Positions 1-6,218 of a stretch of DNA of 7,816 nt are shown piece by piece. The notes under the pieces are model-generated. The model saw nothing but the letters and a program-made list of their open reading frames with translations, had not been told where the DNA came from and did no database searches. The number at the start of each line of letters is the position of its first letter. The first letter of the stretch is position 1. The DNA comes from Muribaculaceae bacterium (GTDB lineage Bacteria; Bacteroidota; Bacteroidia; Bacteroidales; Muribaculaceae). The DNA lies in assembly GCA_017619255.1 (NCBI GenBank), contig JAFZSS010000036.1:1-7816 (forward strand), written 5' to 3'. Position numbers and translations under genes: made by a program.

Positions 1-48
1 CCTCACCACGCCGATGGTACTGCGAAAGTGGGAGAGTAGGTAACCGCC
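1..48 (+). rRNA. rrf: 5S ribosomal RNA, 3' end (partial)
   Basis: This is the 3' part of a 5S rRNA gene, cut by the window start. It carries the well-conserved 5S tail: CACGCCGATGGTACTGC, then a GTGGGAGAGTAGGT block, ending in TAACCGCC, which would pair with the missing 5' end (helix I). The exact mature 3' end is uncertain by a few bases. A strong terminator follows within about 7 nt, so this is the last gene of an rRNA operon whose 16S and 23S genes should lie to the left of the window. Identification rests on recognising the conserved 5S sequence. Confidence 0.9.
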
Positions 49-94
49 CCCTAAGAGGGAGTCACTGGTAAAACAGTGGCTCCCTCGTTTTTTT
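38..94 (+). repeat. direct repeat, copy 1 (5S tail plus terminator)
   Basis: This 57-bp block recurs at 198-254 with one mismatch (T77 versus C237), at an offset of 160 bp. Sequence immediately upstream in the two units is clearly related but diverged, so this is the well-conserved end of a larger tandem duplication. Confidence 0.95.
55..94 (+). terminator. rho-independent terminator of the rRNA operon
   Basis: A 13-bp stem (55-67 with 74-86, one G-U pair) with a 6-nt GTAAAA loop is followed directly by GTTTTTTT (87-94). It sits a few bases after the 5S 3' end and is a textbook intrinsic terminator in the + direction. Confidence 0.93.
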
Positions 95-102
95 ATATCC
101 CG

Positions 103-208
103 CATGTGGCCAGCCGCGTGAGTGTCCCGCCTCATCCCGTTCCTGGCACAGAGCCCTAAGCGTCACCACTCCAATGGTCAGCGACATGGGAAGGCGCAGG
201 TAACCGCC
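103..208 (+). pseudogene. degenerate tandem copy of 5S rRNA (probable pseudogene)
   Basis: This stretch aligns along most of its length with a 5S rRNA but is heavily substituted. Segments such as CCCGTTCC, ACAGAG, CTAAGC, TCACCAC and AATGGT occur in the 5S order and at 5S spacing, and the segment ends in AGGTAACCGCC like the intact gene upstream. Compared with the intact tail at 1-48, the part at 161-197 has many mismatches, whereas 198-254 is almost identical to 38-94. Only about 8-10 nt separate the first terminator from the start of this copy, which leaves no room for a promoter, so expression would need read-through. A decayed duplicate 5S is the simplest reading; a 5S-derived small RNA is the alternative. 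Confidence 0.72.
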
Positions 209-254
209 CCCTAAGAGGGAGTCACTGGTAAAACAGCGGCTCCCTCGTTTTTTT
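198..254 (+). repeat. direct repeat, copy 2 (5S tail plus terminator)
   Basis: Partner of the 57-bp block at 38-94, with one mismatch. It covers the end of the decayed 5S copy and the whole second terminator. Confidence 0.95.
215..254 (+). terminator. second copy of the rRNA terminator
   Basis: The same hairpin and T-run as the terminator at 55-94, offset by exactly 160 bp: arms 215-227 and 234-246, loop GTAAAA, then GTTTTTTT. The single base difference (C at 237 instead of T at 77) turns an A-U pair into an A-C mismatch, so the stem is slightly weaker. It may act as a back-up terminator for the rRNA operon. Confidence 0.85.
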
Positions 255-263
255 GTTATACCA

Positions 264-317
264 CTAGATCTTCCAGAACCACTAGATTTTCTAGTTGTTC
301 TAGATCCTCTAGTTATC
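264..317. repeat. 9-bp tandem array built on CTAG (six units)
   Basis: CTAG starts at 264, 282, 291, 300 and 309, and the missing register at 273 holds CCAG. This gives six consecutive 9-bp units: CTAGATCTT, CCAGAACCA, CTAGATTTT, CTAGTTGTT, CTAGATCCT, CTAGTTATC. CTAG is rare in the rest of the window. The array is non-coding and lies between the rRNA terminator and the 3' end of the convergent peptidase gene. Within it, 275-286 and 290-301 form a 12-bp inverted repeat with one mismatch and a 3-nt loop, so the array can also fold. No function is known to me. Confidence 0.8.
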
Positions 318-318
318 A

Positions 319-352
319 ATCAGGGGCGATGCCAAACGGCACCGCCCCTGAT
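319..352 (-). terminator. hairpin downstream of the M13 peptidase gene, possible terminator
   Basis: A 15-bp inverted repeat (319-333 with 338-352) with a single A-C mismatch and an AAAC loop (GTTT on the - strand). It lies 22 bp past the peptidase stop codon, where a terminator would be expected. On the - strand the stem is followed by TGATAACTAG rather than a clear T-run, so it may be an mRNA 3'-end stabilising hairpin or a weak terminator. Confidence 0.55.
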
Positions 353-374
353 GAGGTGTTGTGGTCTGGAGTAG

Positions 375-2387
375 TTACCAGATAATGACACGGTCGGCCG
401 GGTCACGCCACATAGGCATTCCGGGCTGGATGTCAAATGCCTTGAAGAACTCCTCGAGGTTACGGATAGCTACATTCACACGGTTAACGCCCAGGCTGTG
501 GGGATCAACCTTGGTGCGGCGCAGCATTTCTTCCTTAGTGATGTTGGCTGCCCACACATTAGCGTAGCTCAAGAAGAAACGCTGGTCGGGGGTGAAACCG
601 TCGATGAGTGTGTTACCCTTGCCTTGCTCAGTGCACTTGAATGCGCTGTAAGCGACGCGCAGGCCGCCATGGTCGGCGATGTTCTCACCCATGGTGAAGG
701 TGCCGTTGGCGTGCACATCATCGGCTACAATCTCGGCGCTGTATTGTGCACCCAGTTTGTCTGCAAGCTCTTGGAATTTGGAAGCATCCTCGGGTGTCCA
801 CCAGTCCACCATGTTGCCGTTTTGGTCAAAGTTGCGTCCTTGGTCATCAAAGCCATGGGTCATCTCATGACCGATCACGACGCCGATGGCTCCATAGTTG
901 CACGCATCATCTGCATTAGGATCGAAGTAGGGCGCCTGCAGAATACCTGCGGGGAAGCAGATTTCGTTGCTCGAGGGCTCATAATAGGCATTGACGGTTT
1001 GCGGGGTCATGTACCATCGTTCTTTATCTACGGGCTTGCCGAGTTGTGAGTACTCGTGTTCAGCCTCAAAGCGTCTTGCAGCGAGCACATTCTCCCAGTA
1101 GCTTTTGCTGGGGTCGATGTTCAGGCCGCTGTAATCACGCCACTTATCAGGATAACCGATTTTTACGGTAAAGCTATTGAGTTTCACCAGTGCGTTCACC
1201 TTGGTCTTTGGGCTCATCCATGAAAGGGTTGCGATGTGCTCGCCTAAGGATTTCTTGAGGTTGTCAACAAGTTGTTGCATCTTCTTCTTGGAGTCGGCGG
1301 GGAAGTATTTCTCAACATACAACTGGCCAACTGCTTCACCGAGCATGGTGTTGGGCACATCGAGGGAGTGCTTCCAGCGCGGCATTTTCACTTGCTTGCC
1401 CGACATCGCCCGGCTGTACATGTCAAAGTTGGCATCGGCAAAGGCATCGCTCAGATAGGGCGATGCGGCATCGGCATACTTGAAGATGAGATATTCCTTG
1501 AAGTCTTCTTCTTTAAGGCTTTTCATCATCTCGTTGACTTTAGCCAATGACTTGGGTTGGAATACACATACCTTATCAATATTCTTCAAACCGAGCGTAT
1601 TAAAATATTGATTCCAATTAATATTGGGATAATCAGCCTTGAGTTGGTCGATGCTGACAACATTATAGAGTTTGCTGTAGTCGCGCGTCTCTTCACGAGT
1701 CATAGCCACTTGGGCTAGGGCCGTCTCGATAGCCATCACATGTTGTGCGGCTTTCTGGGCGTTGCCTTTTTTGTAACCGATTAACTGAAAAATCTGCTGG
1801 ATGTAGTTGATGTAGGCGTTACGCACCTTGACGGTGTTGGCATCCTTGTCAAGGTAATAATCACGGTCGCCCATGCCCAGTCCACCTTGCATGAGATAGA
1901 GCATGTTGGTGTTGGAATCCTTCAAGTCGGCCATGACGGCAGAGTTGAAGAAAGGACTGGCGATGCCGTTATGCTGGTCGGCTATGGCAGTGATGAATTG
2001 ACCTCGTGTCAATGCTTTGAGCCTGTCAATATCGTTTTTGAGGGGGGCCATCCCTTCGCTGTTGAGCCTCACGCTGTCCATGCCCAGGGCATAGAGGTCT
2101 CCCACTTTCTGCTTGATGCTTCCCTGCGGGTTATTATTACCCAGCGTTGTTATGATGTCTTTTACCTGTTTTCGGCTGTTTTCAGCCAACTGGTCAAAGG
2201 TGCCGAAGCGTGCATACTGCGGATCCAGAGGGTTGTTAAGTTTCCATCCGCCACAGGCATACTGATAAAAATTCGTGCCAGGGGCAGTACTGGTATCAAG
2301 GTTGTCACGGTCAACGGCCTTGACTGGATTGCCTGCCGTTGCACTCATTGCAAATAATGCCATGAATAGAATAACAGTTTTTCTCAT
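375..2387 (-). CDS. pepO: M13 family zinc metallopeptidase (neprilysin/PepO-like), exported
   Basis: A 670-residue zinc endopeptidase of the neprilysin/PepO family, whose members cut peptides and oligopeptides. The N-terminal M13 domain is marked by FYQYACGGW near residue 40 and a GTFDQLAEN segment near 62. The catalytic domain carries NAYYEP (466-471), the zinc motif HEMTH (507-511: ligands H507 and H511, catalytic E508), GENIAD (567-572: third ligand E568, and D572), and DPHSLGVNR (628-636), which matches the transition-state-stabilising His and Arg of the family. All catalytic residues are present and the length is typical. An N-terminal signal peptide (about residues 1-18, ending ATA) has no lipobox Cys, so a periplasmic or secreted enzyme is likely. 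The gene starts 30 bp after the SGNH hydrolase stop with no obvious promoter between them, so the two are probably one transcript. The ATG lacks a Shine-Dalgarno sequence, as is usual in this phylum. The physiological substrate cannot be told from sequence. Confidence 0.95.
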   Translation of the reverse strand: MRKTVILFMALFAMSATAGNPVKAVDRDNLDTSTAPGTNFYQYACGGWKLNNPLDPQYARFGTFDQLAENSRKQVKDIITTLGNNNPQGSIKQKVGDLYALGMDSVRLNSEGMAPLKNDIDRLKALTRGQFITAIADQHNGIASPFFNSAVMADLKDSNTNMLYLMQGGLGMGDRDYYLDKDANTVKVRNAYINYIQQIFQLIGYKKGNAQKAAQHVMAIETALAQVAMTREETRDYSKLYNVVSIDQLKADYPNINWNQYFNTLGLKNIDKVCVFQPKSLAKVNEMMKSLKEEDFKEYLIFKYADAASPYLSDAFADANFDMYSRAMSGKQVKMPRWKHSLDVPNTMLGEAVGQLYVEKYFPADSKKKMQQLVDNLKKSLGEHIATLSWMSPKTKVNALVKLNSFTVKIGYPDKWRDYSGLNIDPSKSYWENVLAARRFEAEHEYSQLGKPVDKERWYMTPQTVNAYYEPSSNEICFPAGILQAPYFDPNADDACNYGAIGVVIGHEMTHGFDDQGRNFDQNGNMVDWWTPEDASKFQELADKLGAQYSAEIVADDVHANGTFTMGENIADHGGLRVAYSAFKCTEQGKGNTLIDGFTPDQRFFLSYANVWAANITKEEMLRRTKVDPHSLGVNRVNVAIRNLEEFFKAFDIQPGMPMWRDPADRVIIW

Positions 2388-2417
2388 AAATGTGATTATG
2401 GTTAAATGAATAATGTA

Positions 2418-3107
2418 TTATTGGTTGAGTGATTGCAGTGTGTCAATAAGCTTTGTCTCCATGATATCATATCCAGCGGCATTGGGATGAACGCCGTCAT
2501 CGCTGTAATGCTTGTTCATGGATCGCCCATCACTGGTCATGGAACTAAAATAGTCAAGAAAGTGAATATGCGGAGTCGAGTCAGCATAGTTCAGAATGCG
2601 CAAGTTCAGATTGTTGATTTTCTCTGGGACATCCTTCACCGCCGGATTCCAACAGAAAGTGTCACACGGCAGCACCGATGTGATAATGACCTCGATTCCG
2701 TGGGCGAGAGCCAACTCGGTCATCGACTTGATGTTGTCCATTGTGATGTCTTCGTCATAGGGTCCGTTGTTCTCGGCAATGTCGTTGGTACCGCAGTTGA
2801 TGACGACGATGGTGGGTTCGAGGTTTATAACATCTTGCCTGAAGCGCGCCAGCATCTGCGAGGAGACTTGGCCGCTGATGCCGCGACCCACCAAATGGTT
2901 CTCATGGAAAAAAACAGGGTGGGTTTCATACCAGAACTCGGTGATGGAATTGCCCATCAGTACGATGCGTTGAGGGTCTGGTTCGCCTGCCATCAGTTCC
3001 ATGTTGGCTTGGGCATAGCGCTGCTTATTGGCCCAGTCTGCGGCCTCGACTTGTTGTCCCAGCAGTAAATTCCAAAAAAACATAACGGCTATTATGATAT
3101 GTTTCAT
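2418..3107 (-). CDS. SGNH/GDSL-family hydrolase, exported (esterase/acylhydrolase)
   Basis: A 229-residue SGNH hydrolase; the family hydrolyses ester bonds in lipids or in acetylated carbohydrates. All four blocks are visible: GNSIT (52-56, nucleophile S54), GRGISGQ (74-80, block II Gly), GTND (106-109, N108) and DDGVHPN (203-209, D204 and H207). Residues 1-22 look like a signal peptide (hydrophobic stretch after MKH, ending VEA), so it should act in the periplasm or outside the cell. It is the first gene after the two-component regulator and has a good promoter match of its own just upstream; the peptidase gene follows after 30 bp. In Bacteroidota such enzymes are often carbohydrate de-acetylases placed near a regulator, but no polysaccharide lyase, glycosidase or SusCD gene is visible here, so the substrate is open. 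Confidence 0.93.
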   Translation of the reverse strand: MKHIIIAVMFFWNLLLGQQVEAADWANKQRYAQANMELMAGEPDPQRIVLMGNSITEFWYETHPVFFHENHLVGRGISGQVSSQMLARFRQDVINLEPTIVVINCGTNDIAENNGPYDEDITMDNIKSMTELALAHGIEVIITSVLPCDTFCWNPAVKDVPEKINNLNLRILNYADSTPHIHFLDYFSSMTSDGRSMNKHYSDDGVHPNAAGYDIMETKLIDTLQSLNQ

Positions 3108-3136
3108 AAAAAAGCGTTGAAATAGTTTTTATTGCC

Positions 3137-3169
3137 CAAAGGTACAAAATATACTTGAAAGGTGTCAAG
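3137..3169 (-). promoter_or_regulatory. predicted promoter of the SGNH hydrolase-peptidase unit
   Basis: On the - strand, TACCTTTG (3137-3144) matches the Bacteroidota -7 consensus TAnnTTTG exactly. A CTTG (3166-3169) lies 21 nt upstream as a partial -33 TTTG box; a full TTTG at 3170-3173 is also present but 25 nt away. The ATG follows about 29 nt after the -7 box. A short inverted repeat, CTTGA (3154-3158) and TCAAG (3165-3169), lies between the boxes and could be an operator. Confidence 0.6.
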
Positions 3170-3213
3170 CAAATTGATAGAAAAACACTTGTGACGATCT
3201 TGCCAACAGAATA

Positions 3214-6033
3214 TCAACTCATCGACTTCGGGTTGCTCATGTTGTCGATGTTCTTGCGGAACTGTAGCGGGCTGATGCCGAATTGTTGCTTGAAGGCCTT
3301 GGAGAAATGTGACAGGTTCTGAAAACCGCATTTGTTTGCAACAGCCGTCAAAGACAGGTTTTGGGTGCTGATGATGCGGCGAGCGTAGTTGAGCCTTACC
3401 TGCAGGACAAATGCTACTGGCGTCAACCCCGTGATGCTCATGACACGAGTGCGTAACTGCTTGCGACTGAATGATAAAGCTGCAGCAATGTGCTCCATGT
3501 CGATGTCATCCTTAGCCATCTGGGCATGGATGACATCGACGAGTTTATTGATAAACTCTTGGTCTTCTCGACTTCTCTGGACTGGTGTGTCGTCACTGGA
3601 GGACACATCAGTGCTCGTGGTGATGAATCGTTCACGAAGTGTTGACTGCTGCTTGATGAAATGGCTCACCAATAAACGCAATTCATCGGAATTGAAGGGC
3701 TTAACAAGGACCGAGTCGGCTCCCGCCTCGATACATGATATGCGCTCCTGCTCACTCGTGTTGGATGTCATCGCGATAATGGGGATATGACTAAGTGCGG
3801 TGTTGTGTCTGACCTGTTCGATAAATTCCTTGCCTCCCATCACAGGCATAGTGATGTTAGTGACGATTAAGTCAGGCACCAGATCCTGGGCATTGTTCAA
3901 TGCCTCGCGTCCGTCACGGGCAAACCGCAGGTTATAGTCGGCCTTGAGGTGGCTGGCAATAAAGAAAGCGACATTCTCATTGTTCTCCACAATGAACACC
4001 AGGGGTTTCTGTTTCATGTCCCCGTTAGGGCGTAGGCGACTCTCGGCATAGAGCGATATCTCATTGTCGATCTTCTCGTTGTCCTCGATGGCCTGAACGG
4101 GAAAATCAATAGTGAAAGTCGTGCCCGAATTCAGTTCACTTTCTACAGTGATGTTGCCGTTCATCTCCTTGACGAGTTGGTTGATCAGCGAGAGTCCTAA
4201 GCCTGTTTCCACACCGTCATCACCATTGACGGATTGGTAAAACGGCTCGAAGATACGGTCGCGTTCCTCGACGGGTATGCCTTTGCCTGTGTCGGCTACC
4301 TGAAGCCGTATCTTGTTATCCTCTGGAACTACTAGGCTTATGTTGATTCTTCCGTTGCGGGGGGTGAATTTGATGGCGTTAGAAATCAGTCCGTTAAGGA
4401 TTTTCCTTATGTAATCGGGAACGAAGACTACCGTGTGAGATTTCAGGGGTGAGGTGAATTCAAGTGAAATCAATTTCTGCTGAGCCGCTTCGGTGAAGTT
4501 GTCAACAAGCATCCTGATGAACATGACGATGTCGCCGGGCTTGGTGTCAAGTGGCTCTATTGAGCTTCTCGTCTTGTCGATGTCAATGAGACGGTTAACC
4601 AGTCCCAACATGTTTTGGCCATGGCTGACTATCATCTCACCCAACTGCTTGCACTCACATACCGAGGTCTTCTCGCAGTCCAACAGTTGTCGTCCGGCAT
4701 TTAGCACAACGGTCAATGGCGTCTGTAATTCGTTGGTGATGTTGGTAAAGAAATGCGACCTCAACTCCTCAGTCTGGCGTGCCATCTTCAGCGCATTTTT
4801 CCCCTTACGCCAAGCGTAGAATAGCCCGACCAGAGCCGTGAGCAGCAATATTCCGAACAAGATGCCACCCCAAGTGATTAGCTTGTTGAAGAACTCACTC
4901 TTCTGGCTCAGTTCGGTCTGTTCCATGTTTTTGTTGGTGACCTCCGCCACTTTGATTTGGGCGAAAATCAGTTCGTTGGAGATGGAGTCATTCAGGACGG
5001 TATAGCGCTCGAGGTGTAGCGATGCCACGGTAGGATTGGATTCGCGCAGAGTTTCCCACAGTCCTCGTTCGGCGGTGCACTCGGTTTTGGGCGTGCCGCA
5101 CTTGATGCTGTATTCCAGGGCTTTCTTGTAAAACTGTGTGGCTTTGTCCAAGTTCCCGAGTTTTTTCTCTATGCTACCCAACTGGTTATAGGCCACAGCC
5201 AAGGAATAGAGGGAATTGTAGTGTTCAAGTACCGGCAAAGCTGATTCAATCGCAGTCTGGGCTTCATCAAGTAGTTCCTGACTTTCAAGAATGGCGCCTT
5301 TTTGTACGAGTCTGACAGCGGCTTTTTCTTCGCGGCCTGCCTGCTTGTCAATATTGTATGCCTCTTCTATGGCTTTCATGGCCTTCTCGGGTTCTTTGTT
5401 GATGAGGTAGAGTTCACTGGCCATGCCAAGCCTGATGGCCAAGCGGTCGTGGCGTTTAAGTCTACGCTCTATTTCTATGGCTTTATCAATGAACTTGATG
5501 CCTTGCCGGGGTTGCTCGACAACGAGGTAGATGGCTGCCAGAGAGTTCAGGTCGCTGCTGACGAGTTTCAGGTCCCGTAAGTCGCTGTCCACCTTGTAGG
5601 CCGCCAGTAATGTCATTAGGGCGCCGTCATAGTCGCCCAAGCGATACTGGGCGCTGCTCAATAGTCCCAACACATCGCTCTGGAGCTTGCTGGCTTTTTT
5701 CTCTTTCATGACCAGGTCTCGTGCGAGGGTGCCCTGGTTAAGAGCATCTTCATAGCGCTCCTGGTCAAAAAAGTACTCGGCCATGAGATAATGAAGGATG
5801 GCCTCCTGCTTGCCGTGTTTGGTGGACTGGTCGCACTGGTAGAGTGTGTCGGTGATTCCCGTATTGTTCAATTCCTTACCAATGGCGTTGACGATCTGGA
5901 CCTTGCTGTGTTCGTCGGCACGGAGGTAGGCATGATACAAAGAGTCAACAGGCTCGGCTGCCGCTGTCAAATGCAAGGCGAGAACCGAGATGATAGTAAC
6001 CAAAATAAACCAAAATGTAGTCAAGCGTGTCAT
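3214..6033 (-). CDS. TPR-type hybrid two-component regulator with degenerate phosphorelay sites (HTCS-like)
   Basis: A single-chain membrane sensor and AraC-type transcription factor, 939 residues from the ATG at 6033 (numbering used here). Order: signal peptide (about 1-26, TAAA then E); helical TPR-like sensor (about 75-310, e.g. AYNQLGSIEKKLGNLDKA); transmembrane helix 385-407; dimerisation/H-box (about 416-482); ATPase domain (about 535-646) with N552 in the N-box, D581 in DTGKG and GLGL at 611-614; receiver (about 677-794); and AraC DNA-binding domain (about 827-928). The H-box reads TNELQTPL instead of SHExRTPL, so the phospho-accepting His is N434. The receiver has N726 in place of the phospho-accepting Asp and N684 in its acidic pocket; T756 and K778 remain. 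The frame is intact. Upstream TTG (6060) and ATG (6051) starts exist, but 6033 gives the cleanest signal peptide and lies downstream of the predicted -7 box. Domain identity is sure; signal and targets are unknown. Confidence 0.93.
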   Translation of the reverse strand: MTRLTTFWFILVTIISVLALHLTAAAEPVDSLYHAYLRADEHSKVQIVNAIGKELNNTGITDTLYQCDQSTKHGKQEAILHYLMAEYFFDQERYEDALNQGTLARDLVMKEKKASKLQSDVLGLLSSAQYRLGDYDGALMTLLAAYKVDSDLRDLKLVSSDLNSLAAIYLVVEQPRQGIKFIDKAIEIERRLKRHDRLAIRLGMASELYLINKEPEKAMKAIEEAYNIDKQAGREEKAAVRLVQKGAILESQELLDEAQTAIESALPVLEHYNSLYSLAVAYNQLGSIEKKLGNLDKATQFYKKALEYSIKCGTPKTECTAERGLWETLRESNPTVASLHLERYTVLNDSISNELIFAQIKVAEVTNKNMEQTELSQKSEFFNKLITWGGILFGILLLTALVGLFYAWRKGKNALKMARQTEELRSHFFTNITNELQTPLTVVLNAGRQLLDCEKTSVCECKQLGEMIVSHGQNMLGLVNRLIDIDKTRSSIEPLDTKPGDIVMFIRMLVDNFTEAAQQKLISLEFTSPLKSHTVVFVPDYIRKILNGLISNAIKFTPRNGRINISLVVPEDNKIRLQVADTGKGIPVEERDRIFEPFYQSVNGDDGVETGLGLSLINQLVKEMNGNITVESELNSGTTFTIDFPVQAIEDNEKIDNEISLYAESRLRPNGDMKQKPLVFIVENNENVAFFIASHLKADYNLRFARDGREALNNAQDLVPDLIVTNITMPVMGGKEFIEQVRHNTALSHIPIIAMTSNTSEQERISCIEAGADSVLVKPFNSDELRLLVSHFIKQQSTLRERFITTSTDVSSSDDTPVQRSREDQEFINKLVDVIHAQMAKDDIDMEHIAAALSFSRKQLRTRVMSITGLTPVAFVLQVRLNYARRIISTQNLSLTAVANKCGFQNLSHFSKAFKQQFGISPLQFRKNIDNMSNPKSMS

Positions 6034-6057
6034 AACATGAGCTCCATTCATCAGGTG

Positions 6058-6065
6058 CAAATGTA
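6058..6065 (-). promoter_or_regulatory. possible -7 box for the hybrid regulator
   Basis: TACATTTG on the - strand fits the Bacteroidota -7 consensus TAnnTTTG exactly and would start transcription near 6051, giving an untranslated leader of roughly 17 nt before the ATG at 6033. No good -33 TTTG lies 19-21 nt upstream, so the promoter would be weak or activator-dependent. Confidence 0.4.
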
Positions 6066-6103
6066 GTGATTATTTATTGGATGAGCGCATCGATTGTGAA
6101 AAA

Positions 6104-6131
6104 ATGTCCGTCATGTCCACTATTTCATGAC
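6104..6131. promoter_or_regulatory. candidate operator between divergent promoters
   Basis: ATGTCC occurs twice at a 9-bp offset (6104-6109 and 6113-6118), and GTCATG (6110-6115) pairs as an inverted repeat with CATGAC (6126-6131) across 10 bp. The cluster lies between the predicted promoters of the hybrid regulator and clpS, about 32 bp upstream of the clpS -33 box. The position suits a transcription-factor site, possibly for the AraC domain of the adjacent regulator, but the repeats are short and may be chance. Confidence 0.3.
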
Positions 6132-6162
6132 ATACTTGTCGCCTGTTTCTATTGGCATGGTA

Positions 6163-6194
6163 TTTGCTGATTTCAAAAAAAATGATTATTTTTG
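6163..6194 (+). promoter_or_regulatory. predicted promoter of clpS-clpA
   Basis: TTTG at 6163-6166, a 20-nt spacer, then TATTTTTG at 6187-6194: a full match to the Bacteroidota TTTG/TAnnTTTG promoter. Transcription would begin near 6201, about 18 nt before the clpS ATG. It also rules out the in-frame TTG at 6192, which lies inside the -7 box, as a start codon. Confidence 0.78.
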
Positions 6195-6218
6195 TACAGG
6201 TATAACAAGTGTTTTTTT

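Noticed and set aside
264..317. CRISPR array
   Set aside because: Nine-base units with no 20-40 bp repeats or unique spacers and no cas genes; this is a short tandem repeat.
62..319. An 85-codon open frame on the - strand across the 5S copies and terminators
   Set aside because: It reads through rRNA-derived sequence, two terminator hairpins and the CTAG array, resembles no family I know, and owes its length to the duplicated non-coding DNA.
498..1049. A 183-codon + strand open frame inside the peptidase gene
   Set aside because: It is antisense to a clearly identified M13 peptidase and has no recognisable domain. Other antisense frames in 1177-3068 were rejected for the same reason.
3154..3169. 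CTTGA/TCAAG inverted repeat in the SGNH hydrolase promoter as a separate finding
   Set aside because: Only 5-bp arms, which arise often by chance; it is mentioned in the promoter entry only.
6034..6060. Longer regulator start at the TTG (6060) or ATG (6051)
   Set aside because: The extra residues precede a signal peptide that is complete from 6033, and the TTG overlaps the predicted -7 box. The ATG at 6051 would be nearly leaderless and cannot be fully excluded.
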